Numbered from the stretch's first letter, positions 1 through 8,240 are shown. The stretch is 22,415 nt of DNA from Candidatus Methylomirabilis sp. (GCA_020724105.1 DYHP01000011.1:1-22415); one strand, 5' to 3'. A program made the numbers and translations. The notes: generated from the sequence alone by a model not told the origin.

Positions 1-80
1 AGGGACTAAAATGAGATAACTTTTTTGAGTTCAAAATAAGGGGGAAGTTAATACCAGTTCTATTTTATAACAAATTCTCG

Positions 81-112
81 CAAAAAAAGGCCTCGTCGTT
101 GATAGACGAGGC
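81..112 (-). terminator. Intrinsic terminator after the S41 peptidase gene
   Basis: On the minus strand an 8-bp perfect stem (arms 90-97 and 105-112, GCCTCGTC / GACGAGGC, 7-nt loop) is followed directly by a run of seven T (complement of 82-88). It lies 145 bases past the stop of the S41 peptidase. Bases 1-80 hold nothing I can assign. Confidence 0.85.
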
Positions 113-224
113 GGCGGGAATCAAGAGTCAAATTTTTCACCCTTTGACCCTACGGGTCATCACCCGCAGGGTTGACGAGTGATCTCCCGCGGGGAGACAA
201 AAATCAAATGAGAGATTGACCACA

Positions 225-244
225 CACACCAATGAATTGGTGTG
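225..244. repeat. Palindrome just after the S41 peptidase stop
   Basis: Inverted repeat CACACCAAT / ATTGGTGTG with a 2-nt centre, 13 bases past the stop codon of the minus-strand gene. It may be an mRNA 3'-end stabiliser or a weak terminator; no good T-tract follows on the minus strand. The stretch 120-200 holds further short GC-rich hairpins, for example CTCCCGCGGGGAG at 184-196. Confidence 0.4.
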
Positions 245-256
245 GGGGCTAAAATT

Positions 257-1246
257 TTATTTTAAATACAGTTTTTTATAATAATTCCAATGGCTCAAAA
301 CTTCCTCCGCTTTCTCCATCATCGCCTCATCGTCGGTCGGGTCCATTTCAATGTGCGGTTTGATGCCCTTATTATGAATTGATTCGCCTGAGGGTAGATA
401 ATATTCCGCGATGGAGAATATTAATTTGGAGCCATCCAATAATTCAAACATCCTCTGCATCAGCCCTTTGCCAAAGGTCTTCTCTCCCAGAATTATCGCT
501 CTTTTGTGGTCGCGCAGCGCTCCGATAAACATCTCCGAGGCGGACGCAGAACTGCTGTTGGCAAAAATAACAATCGGGGTTTCAAAGTAATAATCGTAGT
601 CTTCGCTCGTTTGAAACTTCTGCTCAGATGAATCTCTGAACTTAACGGTCATAAACGAAGTTTTGGGTGGTAAAAAATAAGACGCGACAAATATGCTCTC
701 CGAAATCAAGCCGCCTTCATTCCCCCTCAAATCTATAATTATCCCTTTGACTTTTTGATGTTTAAAATCTTCTATGTCCCTACCTATGGCAACAGGATTC
801 CTGAACCAGAAAGAAGGGATGTTAAAATAGCCAATTTTGCCGAAATTTGTTTTAATAATTTTACTTTCAAACTGTTTTTTATTTGCGATTTCTTCTTTAT
901 TTTCGGCAGTCACCAGTTGAGAATAAGGTCCCAAATTTCTCACCATTTCACCAATCGCCGGATAAACCAATTCGTCTAAATCTATTTCCTTATAATAATA
1001 TTCATTAATTAAATCGAGCACTTGTATAAACAGCGCTCCTTTTTCAATCATTTCTTTGTCTTCGGCGTCTACTGGAACAGCGCTGTTTTTAATCGGCGAA
1101 AGAATAACGGGTGAAAACTTAAGAGCGGTAAGAGCTCTTTCAGGGCGATAAAAATAGGGAATCGCGATAGCCGTCATTACGCCAATCAACATCAAAATCA
1201 CAAGCATGGCAGCGATTGATGTCCTGTCAAATTTTTTGATTTCCAT
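257..1246 (-). CDS. S41-family (CtpA-like) C-terminal processing peptidase lacking a PDZ domain
   Basis: 329-residue serine peptidase of the tail-specific/C-terminal processing family, expected outside the cytoplasmic membrane. One N-terminal membrane anchor (about residues 12-31) is followed by the helical N-terminal region, ending in the family signature NLGPYSQL near residues 104-111. The catalytic core starts at about 128. The Ser/Lys dyad is visible: Ser235 in SSSASASEM and Lys260 in KTFGKG, 25 residues apart as in plant D1 processing protease. The substrate-gating PDZ domain normally found between these regions is absent; only about 17 residues link them, so the protein is shorter than usual family members. 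Start choice is firm: ATG preceded by AAGGAGAG at good spacing. It is the last gene before a terminator and is separated from the upstream tRNAs. Substrate unknown. Confidence 0.9.
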   Translation of the reverse strand: MEIKKFDRTSIAAMLVILMLIGVMTAIAIPYFYRPERALTALKFSPVILSPIKNSAVPVDAEDKEMIEKGALFIQVLDLINEYYYKEIDLDELVYPAIGEMVRNLGPYSQLVTAENKEEIANKKQFESKIIKTNFGKIGYFNIPSFWFRNPVAIGRDIEDFKHQKVKGIIIDLRGNEGGLISESIFVASYFLPPKTSFMTVKFRDSSEQKFQTSEDYDYYFETPIVIFANSSSASASEMFIGALRDHKRAIILGEKTFGKGLMQRMFELLDGSKLIFSIAEYYLPSGESIHNKGIKPHIEMDPTDDEAMMEKAEEVLSHWNYYKKLYLK

Positions 1247-1327
1247 TTGTTTCTCTCCTTTTTTGTTGTGATTGTTAAAGGTCTATGAATCTTTTTACTT
1301 TATCTATCATGATAAACATTCCCACTG

Positions 1328-1402
1328 CGGACGCGACCGGATTTGAACCGGCGATCTACTGCGTGACAGGCAGTTGTGTTAACCGGGCTACACCACGCGT
1401 CC
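1328..1402 (-). tRNA. tRNA-Asp (GUC)
   Basis: Canonical cloverleaf on the minus strand: 7-bp acceptor GGACGCG/CGCGTCC, anticodon stem ACTGC/GCAGT with loop CTGTCAC (anticodon GUC), T-loop TTCAAAT, discriminator G as expected for Asp. CCA is not encoded. Confidence 0.95.
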
Positions 1403-1468
1403 GCGATAGAAATGTTTAAAAAATTTCTTGATTCCAATGATCGCTTCTTTTTTACAACAGGCATAATC

Positions 1469-1497
1469 AATTTACCAAAAATGCGTAAGTTTGGCAA
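1469..1497 (-). promoter_or_regulatory. Promoter for tRNA-Asp
   Basis: Minus strand TTGCCA, 17-nt spacer, TAAATT, with TGG just before the -10 (extended -10). Predicted start is about 60 bases upstream of tRNA-Asp. The rest of 1403-1576 holds only a short GC-rich hairpin (TCCGCC/GGCGGA, 1528-1542). Confidence 0.6.
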
Positions 1498-1576
1498 GCC
1501 GTTTTATTGGCGGAGAGGGTGAGATTCTCCGCCCGAGGCGGATGCGCCTTGAGCGCAGAACCAAAATAAAGATAAA

Positions 1577-1663
1577 CGGAAGGGGTGGGATTCGAACCCA
1601 CGAGAAGATTCCTCCTCTACAGGTTTTCGGGACCTGCGCCTTCAACCACTCGGCCACCCTTCC
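1577..1663 (-). tRNA. tRNA-Ser (CGA)
   Basis: 87-nt class II tRNA with perfect acceptor GGAAGGG/CCCTTCC, long variable arm, anticodon stem CAGGT/ACCTG with loop CCCGAAA (anticodon CGA), T-arm GTGGG-TTCGAAT-CCCAC and discriminator G. CCA is not encoded. Confidence 0.95.
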
Positions 1664-1673
1664 AACAATCTAA

Positions 1674-1702
1674 AGATTAGCAAAAACTTGTTTTTTTATC
1701 AA
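1674..1702 (-). promoter_or_regulatory. Promoter for tRNA-Ser
   Basis: Minus strand TTGATA, 17-nt spacer, TAATCT with TGC before the -10. Predicted transcription start is only a few bases before the tRNA 5' end. It overlaps the end of the GH1 gene. Confidence 0.6.
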
Positions 1703-2982
1703 GGCAGAATTTTAGAGACTGGGAATCTAAAAATTAAATCATTGTATTTATTAATCATATCTCCTGTCAAGCCATTGGCTAAACAAATATCCTTATAAAA
1801 ATAAGCCGACGTCCTCGCCTTTCTCTCACAATTTTTGTAATCAATTTCCACTAACCCGAATCTTGGCCAAAATCCCTTCTCCCATTCAAAATTATCCATC
1901 AATGACCAATGTAAATAACCTCTAACGTCTACCCCTTCATCGATTGCTTTATGAACATGTTTTAATGTCTCAAAAATATACCAAGCCCTTTTCTCGTCTT
2001 TGGCGTCGGCTAATCCATTTTCGGTAATATAAATCGGCTTGTTATATTTTTTTAAATCTTTCAAAACAAAATACATTCCTTCTGGATATAGCTCCCATCC
2101 TATATCCGAAACAATTGCATTTTCATTCCTATTAAAACCGTAATTAATCCTATTGTGGAAATAATAATTCAAACCAATAAAATCTTGGCAATCATTAATC
2201 CTGTTTAAAAAATAAAAATTTACCCACCAATCGGCGAATTTTTTAAGCAAAAGATTAACCGCTCGGTTCTTATAAGCCTCAATATAAACATTATTTGTAG
2301 CGACGCCTATTTGGGCTATGGGATTAATTTTTTTAATAATCTTAAATGCCTTTCGGTGAGCTTTGATTAAATTTCGCGTTACTAATAAATAAGAAATTAA
2401 ATTTTTCTTTTGAGGCGGCCAAATACCGCTAAGATAAGAATTGTTTGCATATAATTCTGCCTCATTTAAAGTTATCCAAAATTGTACCTCATCCTTTAGG
2501 CTGGCAACCACTTTTTCCGTATAGCGAGAAAAATAATTGATGACTTTTCCCGATTGCCATCCTCCTTTGTCACGAAGCCAGACGGGGATTGGCCAATGCC
2601 ACAAAGTAACAAACGGCTCTATGCCCAACTCTCTTAATTTTCTTGCCTTTTCTTTATAGTGGTCAATTTCTTTCTGATCAAAAACCCCCTCTTCCGGCTC
2701 AATCCTAGACCAAGCAATAGAAAAACGAAGAACGTTGTGACCGAGTTCTTTGGCGAGATTAAAGTCTTCGTGAAAAAGTTTATAGTGATTACAAGCCTTG
2801 CCGGAAACAAAATTATCAAGCCCGTATTGTTCGGCCAACCCTGTTGATCTTAAATGACTAAATCTTTTTTCAGACTTCTCCCACTCAGTCCAATCATTAT
2901 GCTTATCTCCTTCAATTTGATGGCTGGAGGTAGCCGCGCCCCAAAAAAAATCATCAGGAAATTTTAGATTAAAAGTGTTCAT
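1699..2982 (-). CDS. Glycoside hydrolase family 1 (beta-glucosidase-like)
   Basis: About 427 residues, slightly shorter than the usual 440-480 for GH1. The (beta/alpha)8 retaining glycosidase signature is complete: FPDDFFWGAATSSHQIEG at the N-terminus, TLWHWPIPVWL, acid/base Glu in WITLNEAE (about residue 174 from this start; the usual NEP is NEA here) and nucleophile Glu in YITENGLAD (about residue 321). No signal peptide, so cytoplasmic. Substrate cannot be read from sequence; location next to polysaccharide genes suggests trimming or recycling of surface glycan. I chose ATG at 2982, 5 bases after the stop of the upstream ligase gene; an in-frame GTG at 2994 would overlap that gene by 8 bases. 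Neither has a clear SD, suggesting translation coupled to the upstream gene. Confidence 0.92.
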   Translation of the reverse strand: MNTFNLKFPDDFFWGAATSSHQIEGDKHNDWTEWEKSEKRFSHLRSTGLAEQYGLDNFVSGKACNHYKLFHEDFNLAKELGHNVLRFSIAWSRIEPEEGVFDQKEIDHYKEKARKLRELGIEPFVTLWHWPIPVWLRDKGGWQSGKVINYFSRYTEKVVASLKDEVQFWITLNEAELYANNSYLSGIWPPQKKNLISYLLVTRNLIKAHRKAFKIIKKINPIAQIGVATNNVYIEAYKNRAVNLLLKKFADWWVNFYFLNRINDCQDFIGLNYYFHNRINYGFNRNENAIVSDIGWELYPEGMYFVLKDLKKYNKPIYITENGLADAKDEKRAWYIFETLKHVHKAIDEGVDVRGYLHWSLMDNFEWEKGFWPRFGLVEIDYKNCERKARTSAYFYKDICLANGLTGDMINKYNDLIFRFPVSKILP

Positions 2983-2986
2983 AAAA

Positions 2987-4465
2987 TTATTCACGGCTGA
3001 CTATTGTTAGCCCAACAATCAGCCAAAACAAAACCGACAAGTCATTTTTAAAATATGGCACGTCAACCAAACCGTGGACAAGTAGCGCTATCATAGATGA
3101 GGCAATCGCCAAAAACACAACTCTGTTAATTTTTGTTCCGTCATAATTTCCAATTTCCTCCGACAACGTCAAGAGTCCTCGATGGAATCGGGACAATTTC
3201 CAATTTCCCAATAAATTCCAAATCCTCAAATTCCAAAAAAACAAAACGACAATCGCGGCAAAAGACAACAAGCCTAAAAGACCGATTTCTGACCAAAAAT
3301 TGAATATTATATTGTGCGGATAAAGGAAAACTTCCATCCACTGCGCTTTGTGGTACGACAAAATGGCAGTTTGGTAACCGGAAAGCCCGGCGCCGAAAAT
3401 TGGCCTGTCTTTCAGCATCTGCCAAGTTTCAGACCACATCGTTATTCTCGTCATTCCAGACCAATCTTTAAGCAATAACTTGTCTTTAATTGCTGAAAAT
3501 GAATCGCCGAACAAAAACAGAGAAACAGAGAAACAGAGAAACAGAAGAACTAAAATTAAACGAGTTTTGTTGTTGTAAAATAGTAAGAAGAAAAATAAAC
3601 CCGCCGCCAGCGCCGCCAACGCCGCTTCGGTTTTGGCAAAGTAAATAGAGAGAATTGACAAAATCATAACTACTGACCAAGAAAATAAGTTTAAAAATTT
3701 AGAAATTAAAAATTGATTAAAAATTAAAAATTTAAAATTAAAAATTATTTGATAAAAAAATAATGGTATAAGCGGCGCCAAAAATAATCCGACAGCGTTA
3801 GGATAGGGAAAGATGCTTGTCACTCTCATTTCCGCTTGCCAGGGCGCGGGAATAGGAACCCCGAAAAATCTTTGTAAAATGGCGCAAATTGAAATATAAA
3901 ACGCCGAAATCCCCAGGGCAGAAACAATGAATTTAAAATTTTTGGCCGCATCGAAGTCCGACTTCCCGAGGAAGTCGGACTTCTTTACATTTTTTCGAAA
4001 TTCCGAAATTAAAACGATAAAAAACAAAATCGGCTCAATAAAATACGCTTTCCAAATCCCGGCGGCTTCCCGCAAATTAGGCAAAGTCCCGTCGAATGAC
4101 TGGGACGAAACAAACATTCCGATTGTCGCCGACAACAAAAACAGAGAGATAAAAAAGAATAGCAACCATTGATCTTTAATCTTTGACATTTGACATTTGA
4201 CATTTTGTTGGAAATTGGAAATTGTCCCGATTCCATCGAGGACTTTCGACGTTGTCGGAGGAAATTGGAAATTCTTAAATAACCATACTAAAAAAATCAT
4301 CAAAATCATTACTTCTAACATCGTCATCGGAATTCTCAACACTTGAAATCTAATAAGATAGCTCGGCAAGGCGGCGAGAATTATAAAAATTCCCCAACGG
4401 AGATTATAAAATGCGATGACTGTGAAAATTAGAAAAAATACTACCCAAAAAATCATCATAACCAT
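2987..4465 (-). CDS. O-antigen ligase/polymerase-like polytopic membrane protein (Wzy/WaaL type)
   Basis: 492 residues with about ten or more hydrophobic segments from the first residues onward. The O-antigen ligase-type domain is recognisable in the second half: MTRITMWSETWQMLKDRPIF, then GAGLSGYQ and YPHNIIFNFWSEIGLLG, matching the family pattern of a periplasmic R/W...P..G.G...PHN...E.G. Expected role is joining or polymerising lipid-linked glycans at the outer face of the membrane. The next gene upstream is a flippase and the next downstream a GH1 enzyme. The reading frame is unusual: it runs through two inverted copies of a ~63-base repeat, a 14-bp-stem palindrome and an AGAAACAG microrepeat, which probably add non-family residues. 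Ligase and polymerase cannot be told apart from sequence. Confidence 0.85.
   Translation of the reverse strand: MVMMIFWVVFFLIFTVIAFYNLRWGIFIILAALPSYLIRFQVLRIPMTMLEVMILMIFLVWLFKNFQFPPTTSKVLDGIGTISNFQQNVKCQMSKIKDQWLLFFFISLFLLSATIGMFVSSQSFDGTLPNLREAAGIWKAYFIEPILFFIVLISEFRKNVKKSDFLGKSDFDAAKNFKFIVSALGISAFYISICAILQRFFGVPIPAPWQAEMRVTSIFPYPNAVGLFLAPLIPLFFYQIIFNFKFLIFNQFLISKFLNLFSWSVVMILSILSIYFAKTEAALAALAAGLFFFLLFYNNKTRLILVLLFLCFSVSLFLFGDSFSAIKDKLLLKDWSGMTRITMWSETWQMLKDRPIFGAGLSGYQTAILSYHKAQWMEVFLYPHNIIFNFWSEIGLLGLLSFAAIVVLFFWNLRIWNLLGNWKLSRFHRGLLTLSEEIGNYDGTKINRVVFLAIASSMIALLVHGLVDVPYFKNDLSVLFWLIVGLTIVSRE
3145..3208. repeat. 63-base dispersed repeat, copy A, inside the ligase gene
   Basis: Bounded at both ends by the direct repeat AATTTCCAATTTC; the middle contains an 8-bp hairpin (GTCC-CGAT / ATCGGGAC, one bulge). 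It is an inverted copy of 4210-4273 with about three mismatches. In frame with the gene. Confidence 0.85.
3513..3552. repeat. AGAAACAG tandem microrepeat inside the ligase gene
   Basis: Tandem AGAAACAG units on the plus strand, read on the minus strand as a hydrophobic LFLCFSVSLFLF stretch. A related AGAAC/AGAAAC microrepeat lies inside valS near 16960-17030. Confidence 0.7.
3953..3983. repeat. 14-bp perfect palindrome inside the ligase gene
   Basis: Arms 3953-3966 and 3970-3983 (GAAGTCCGACTTCC and its exact complement) with a 3-nt loop. It encodes the duplicated peptide KKSDFLGKSDFDA without breaking the frame. Confidence 0.9.
4210..4273. repeat. 63-base dispersed repeat, copy B, inside the ligase gene
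   Basis: Reverse complement of copy A at 3145-3208. Adjacent 4176-4205 has tandem TTTGACAT units. The translated segment KVLDGIGTISNFQ does not look like a family-conserved region. The intergenic gap 4466-4529 contains further TTGACC/GTCAAAG-type microrepeats and nothing else I can assign. Confidence 0.85.
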
Positions 4466-4529
4466 TAATAATCCTTGACTATTGACCGTTAACTATAAAG
4501 GTCAAAGATTAAAAGTCAAAGATCAATAA

Positions 4530-5960
4530 TTAAAAAGATTTTGTCTTAAAAGACAAAACCTCTTTTATCATCTCTTTGTTGCATCCTCCGAACAGATAGA
4601 AAACCGCCGCATAAACCAAAGCGCCGGCGCCTATTTGAATCAACAAAATTTTAACCGGAAAAACATACAAAAAACAAATCATCACCCCCGCCGCGGCAAG
4701 CGATTTTAAAGGAATTGAAAAAGAAATCCTGAACCCGCTCGTTTTTCTTGTCAGAAAATACGCCCAAACGGCAATAAATATTTCGGAAAAAATCGTCACC
4801 CCGGCCGCGCCCCAATAAGAATAGCGCGGGATAAAAATAAGATAACCGATTAAAGACAAAACCGCATCGCAGGCAAAACCCCAAACAATTTTTTTCTGTT
4901 TTTTTAAAGCAATAACCGTATGGGTAAAAAGCGTGCCGAAAAATATCCACCACAAGGCAATAAGCAAAACCTTAAACACGCCGCTTGATACGGAAAATTT
5001 TTCCCCGGCGATAAACACCATTACAGGCTCGGCGAGGAAAATGCCTCCCAAAACCAAAGGCATGGCCATGGCCATCAAAGCGTCCAGAGTTCTTTGGGTC
5101 ACCCGATTAAATCTCTCTTTATTCCCCTCTGCCCAGATGCCGCTTAGCGCCCCCAAAACCATGCCGATAAAGACAAAAACAAAAGCAACAATGGCGTCCA
5201 CGATTCTGTAAGGCGCGCCGTAAATGCCCACTTCCTCCTGCGACCGGAGAATTGAAAGAATAAACACATCGCCTCTCAAATAAACCAAATTTAAAACTAT
5301 GGTAAGAGCCAAAGGATACGAACGTCGCCAAATTTCTTTCCACACATCCCAATTAAAAGCGAAGAAAATGCGGCTGAATTTTCTGCTTGAAACGTAAAGG
5401 GTGATAAAATAAACGGCCGCGGACACGGAGTTGGCAAGCAAAAACCAGCCGAGGGTGAAATTTAAAAAAATGAAAGCCGCTACCAGCCCCAAAAACACAA
5501 GGCGATTTAAAATTTCGGCCAAAACCATAAATTCCGTCCGGATTTCCTTTTGGAAAACGCCGATTGGGACTTGCGAAATTGTATTGAAAAAGAAAGCCGC
5601 CGAACTTATGGCTATGCCGATTTTTATTGCCGCGGAATACGGCATAAAAAGAGCAACAATCGGCGCTAGGCCGAAAAACAAAAAAGCGCTTATCACGCGG
5701 GCGGCAAAAATATTACTTAGAATTTTGTTTCTGTCCGCTTCGGGCTCTGAGATCATTTGGATAGTTATGAGCGTAATGCCAAAATCAATTAAAATGCCGA
5801 AAATCTGCACAAATGTGAGCACGGTCGTGTATTCGCCAAAACCCTCCCTGCCTAAAAAGCGAGTAAGTAAACCAATGATCACAAGCCCCAAGAGGGCACT
5901 CGCGCCTTTGCCGATAAGTTGATATAAAGTATTGTGAGCAACCTTTCGTGTTAGAGACAT
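4530..5960 (-). CDS. Oligosaccharide flippase (Wzx / polysaccharide biosynthesis protein, MOP superfamily)
   Basis: 476 residues, the normal length for the family, with about 12-14 hydrophobic segments. The N-terminus MSLTRKVAHNTLYQLIGKGA followed by LLTRFLGREGFGEYTTVLTF is typical of Wzx/MurJ-like lipid-linked glycan flippases of the polysaccharide biosynthesis family. It should move undecaprenyl-linked oligosaccharide across the cytoplasmic membrane, feeding the ligase/polymerase encoded 64 bases downstream. ATG at 5960 fits the family start; no SD is visible. An AT-rich hairpin overlaps its stop codon, so transcription into the ligase gene may be attenuated. Neighbouring glycosyltransferases are not in this window, so the glycan is unknown. 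Confidence 0.9.
   Translation of the reverse strand: MSLTRKVAHNTLYQLIGKGASALLGLVIIGLLTRFLGREGFGEYTTVLTFVQIFGILIDFGITLITIQMISEPEADRNKILSNIFAARVISAFLFFGLAPIVALFMPYSAAIKIGIAISSAAFFFNTISQVPIGVFQKEIRTEFMVLAEILNRLVFLGLVAAFIFLNFTLGWFLLANSVSAAVYFITLYVSSRKFSRIFFAFNWDVWKEIWRRSYPLALTIVLNLVYLRGDVFILSILRSQEEVGIYGAPYRIVDAIVAFVFVFIGMVLGALSGIWAEGNKERFNRVTQRTLDALMAMAMPLVLGGIFLAEPVMVFIAGEKFSVSSGVFKVLLIALWWIFFGTLFTHTVIALKKQKKIVWGFACDAVLSLIGYLIFIPRYSYWGAAGVTIFSEIFIAVWAYFLTRKTSGFRISFSIPLKSLAAAGVMICFLYVFPVKILLIQIGAGALVYAAVFYLFGGCNKEMIKEVLSFKTKSF
4535..4558 (-). terminator. AT-rich hairpin across the flippase stop codon
   Basis: Arms TTTTGTCTT (4539-4547) and AAGACAAAA (4550-4558), 2-nt loop, followed on the minus strand by CTTTTTAA. 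Could be a weak intrinsic terminator or attenuator between flippase and ligase genes. Confidence 0.45.
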
Positions 5961-5965
5961 AGATA

Positions 5966-6037
5966 AGAAACGAATTACGAATCTGAATGAATATACGAAT
6001 TTTCTCCCCCACTATTCATATGAATTCGTTATTCGTA
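5966..6037. repeat. Imperfect inverted repeat in the divergent intergenic region
   Basis: Arms of about 25 bases built on ACGAATnACGAATT..ATGAATA at 5966-5996 and 6014-6037 around a GGGGGAGAAA core (minus strand). It lies directly upstream of the flippase start. A repeat element is most likely; no promoter is obvious in it. Confidence 0.5.
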
Positions 6038-6043
6038 TCCCAT

Positions 6044-6072
6044 TTGATTTTTGTCTGATTTTATGATATAAT
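6044..6072 (+). promoter_or_regulatory. Promoter for the SpoIID-domain gene
   Basis: TTGATT (6044-6049), 17-nt spacer, TATAAT (6067-6072). Predicted start near 6080, giving a ~100-base leader that is almost entirely the TGGCGTA palindromic repeat. Confidence 0.75.
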
Positions 6073-6085
6073 AAATATAGATTAT

Positions 6086-6169
6086 ACGCCATAGTAATAC
6101 GTCATCACCACGCCACAAGACGCCAGAAAATTGGCGTAAATTGGCGTAGTTATGGCGTTAAGTGGCATC
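6086..6169. repeat. TGGCGTA-rich palindromic repeat, copy 1
   Basis: About 84 bases with repeated ACGCCA and TGGCGTA motifs in opposite orientation around a central ACGCCAGAAAATTGGCGT palindrome. A similar, same-orientation element lies at 9103-9184; they share the segment TAGTTATGGCGT. It forms the 5' leader of the next gene. Confidence 0.75.
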
Positions 6170-6179
6170 TATCCAAAAA

Positions 6180-8018
6180 ATGTTGCCTTCTTCGTTTCAA
6201 AGGATTTTTTATAAACGTGCCGCAAAAGATTGGAAAATTATTTTATATCTTGCGGCGGTTTTTGTATTCGCGGTTTCTCTGCTTCTTCCCCAAAACGCCT
6301 TGGCTGCCGCAAAAACCTCAAAACAACCGACTAAAAAAACCTATCCGAGTTCTTATTTTTCCGCCAAAAGAATCATCCAGTCGGCGGAGACAATTGAAAT
6401 GAAGGCTGGCGACGCGGCGACGTTCACCATCGGCTTTAAAAATACCGGCAAGGCAGTTTGGAAAAACACAGCGAAACAATTCATTTCGGTTTACACCGCC
6501 TCTCCTTATTACAGAAACAGCGTCTTCGCCGCCGATTCATGGATTTCCGTTGAACAGCCGGCGAAATTAAAAAATGAAACAGTTCAACCGAACGAAATCG
6601 GCTATGTGGAATTTAAATTAAAAGCGCCCGACAAACCGGGCAATTACGCAGAAACATTTTATTTGACGGCGGAAAACACAAAATTTATTCCGGGAGGAAA
6701 ATTTACTATCAATATTGTGGTGCACGAAAAACCGGCTTACAGCGCCTTTAAGATGATACAAAGCGACCACCAATTAATTTTAAAAAGAAGTGAAGCAAAA
6801 AATTTTAGAATTGGATTCAAAAACACCGGCCGTCTTCCTTGGAAAGACAGGGCATTGGTGAAATCCGGCGTAACCCTTGCCGCGAACAGCATCTATGACC
6901 TCTTTGTTGACCCGAGCTGGGTAGATTATTTCATTCCGGTTAAAGTTGTTAATGACACTATCCTCCCCGGACAGCTCGCCTTTTTTGATTTTAAAATTAA
7001 AGCTCCTGACAACTCCGGCGATTACACATTAAAAATGGTTCTACAGGTCGACGGACAGGAGGTTGACGGCGGTTTTTTTGACCTGCCAATTACGGTGACT
7101 GACGAGAGTTTTGCGCCGCCGACCGAACCCCGGTTCGTGCCGACAATGCCGGAGCCCAAAATCCGCGTCGGCTTATTTGCATCCGAACCAATGGAGCAAA
7201 TCCAGGCAAACGGCGCCTTTGAACTGCAAGACGAAAACGGCAACACAATAATGTCTTTTGCCCCGGATGAATTGATTAATTTATATCCTTGGGCTAATGG
7301 CGTCCATCATCTCAAAACAAATTTCGGCAAGACTTACACTTCGCCAAATTATTTTCGCTTTGTACCAAAAACCGCCACTTATTTCCTCATTCCGACTTAC
7401 CGCCGACCGGTTCCTTGGGATCGTTCGCAACACGACAATATGGTGCGGGGCGAACTTTGGTACAGATACGCGCCCAAAAAAGACAAATTTTATATGCTCA
7501 ACGTTTTGCCTTTGGAAGATTATCTCAAGGGGCTCGCGGAAAACGGCAATAATAACCCGATTGAATTTTTAAAAGCCCAGGCCGTTGCCGCGAGAACTTA
7601 TGCTTTGTATTACATTTTAAACGGCGGCAAGCACCCTGACAAAAATTTCGACCTCGTCCCTAGCCAAAACGACCAGGTCTACCGCGGATACAAATCCGAA
7701 TTAAGGATGCCGAATTTCACCAAAGCGGTGGAAGAAACGCGAGGCGTTGTCGTCACTTACAACGACAAAATCGTCATCACGCCTTATTTCGGGCACAGCG
7801 ACGGAAGAACTCGCGATTGGACCGAGGTCTGGGGCAGAAGTTTCAAACCATGGCTTATCAGTCGGCCTGCTCCTTATGATGTTGGAATGAAAAAATACGG
7901 CCACGGCGTGGGAATGTCGCAAATTGACGCCCGCGGCCGCGCCCTTGAAGGTTTGGGCTACGCCGAAATCCTGCCGTTTTACTATACCAATACCAAACTG
8001 AAGAAAGTTTATGAATGA
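6180..8018 (+). CDS. SpoIID/LytB-domain cell-wall protein with two NBR1-like Ig domains
   Basis: About 612 residues. An N-terminal hydrophobic segment (within the first ~45 residues, ending QNALAAAK) is a signal peptide or anchor. Two similar beta-rich domains follow, each with a motif of the type FKNTGKAVWKN / FKNTGRLPWKD, resembling the Ig-like domain next to BRCA1 (NBR1); they occupy roughly residues 55-155 and 170-280. The C-terminal half is a SpoIID/LytB domain: IRVGLF, LPLEDYLKGLAENGN (Glu in the position of the lytic Glu of SpoIID), LKAQAVAARTYAL and GHGVGMSQ near the end. SpoIID is a peptidoglycan lytic transglycosylase; LytB-type relatives modulate amidases. I infer a surface cell-wall remodelling enzyme. 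Start: ATG 6180 (MLPSSFQRIF) preferred over in-frame GTG 6162 inside the repeat; neither has an SD. Its 3' end overlaps the convergent gene by 10 bases. Confidence 0.9.
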   Translation: MLPSSFQRIFYKRAAKDWKIILYLAAVFVFAVSLLLPQNALAAAKTSKQPTKKTYPSSYFSAKRIIQSAETIEMKAGDAATFTIGFKNTGKAVWKNTAKQFISVYTASPYYRNSVFAADSWISVEQPAKLKNETVQPNEIGYVEFKLKAPDKPGNYAETFYLTAENTKFIPGGKFTINIVVHEKPAYSAFKMIQSDHQLILKRSEAKNFRIGFKNTGRLPWKDRALVKSGVTLAANSIYDLFVDPSWVDYFIPVKVVNDTILPGQLAFFDFKIKAPDNSGDYTLKMVLQVDGQEVDGGFFDLPITVTDESFAPPTEPRFVPTMPEPKIRVGLFASEPMEQIQANGAFELQDENGNTIMSFAPDELINLYPWANGVHHLKTNFGKTYTSPNYFRFVPKTATYFLIPTYRRPVPWDRSQHDNMVRGELWYRYAPKKDKFYMLNVLPLEDYLKGLAENGNNNPIEFLKAQAVAARTYALYYILNGGKHPDKNFDLVPSQNDQVYRGYKSELRMPNFTKAVEETRGVVVTYNDKIVITPYFGHSDGRTRDWTEVWGRSFKPWLISRPAPYDVGMKKYGHGVGMSQIDARGRALEGLGYAEILPFYYTNTKLKKVYE

Positions 8019-8221
8019 GTTTTAACCCCCGCCCACTGCGACAGCCTCATTACATTCACCGCCCCCCACATACACGACGCCGCCATGGCCAAGGACATAA
8101 GCGCATAAATGACCATCAGCGCATAGTCGCCGCAGATGAACCACAGAATAACTGCGACGGCGGCAAAAAGCGCGGCGAACCCACAAAGGATACTCCTCAA
8201 ACCTGCTTTGTAAGCTTTCAT
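8009..8221 (-). CDS. Small two-TM membrane protein, unknown function
   Basis: 70 residues with two hydrophobic segments, about residues 9-30 and 34-56, joined by a very short loop (CGDYA). No family recognised. It is a real gene: ATG at 8221 has a near-perfect AAAGGAGGT SD at correct spacing, an extended -10 promoter lies about 100 bases upstream, and the leader folds into a strong nested hairpin. It converges with and overlaps the SpoIID gene by 10 bases, so the two transcripts can pair at their 3' ends. Confidence 0.75.
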   Translation of the reverse strand: MKAYKAGLRSILCGFAALFAAVAVILWFICGDYALMVIYALMSLAMAASCMWGAVNVMRLSQWAGVKTHS

Positions 8222-8240
8222 GATACCTCCTTTAATTTAA

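Noticed and set aside
1..80. Possible gene fragment at the window start
   Set aside because: No open frame, promoter or structure that I can support.
1300..1673. Short open frames across tRNA-Asp and tRNA-Ser on both strands
   Set aside because: They coincide with tRNA genes and show no SD or protein-like composition.
5431..5922. 163-codon plus-strand open frame opposite the flippase gene
   Set aside because: Antisense shadow; Lys/Ile/Ala-rich with no family signature, while the minus-strand frame is a clear flippase.
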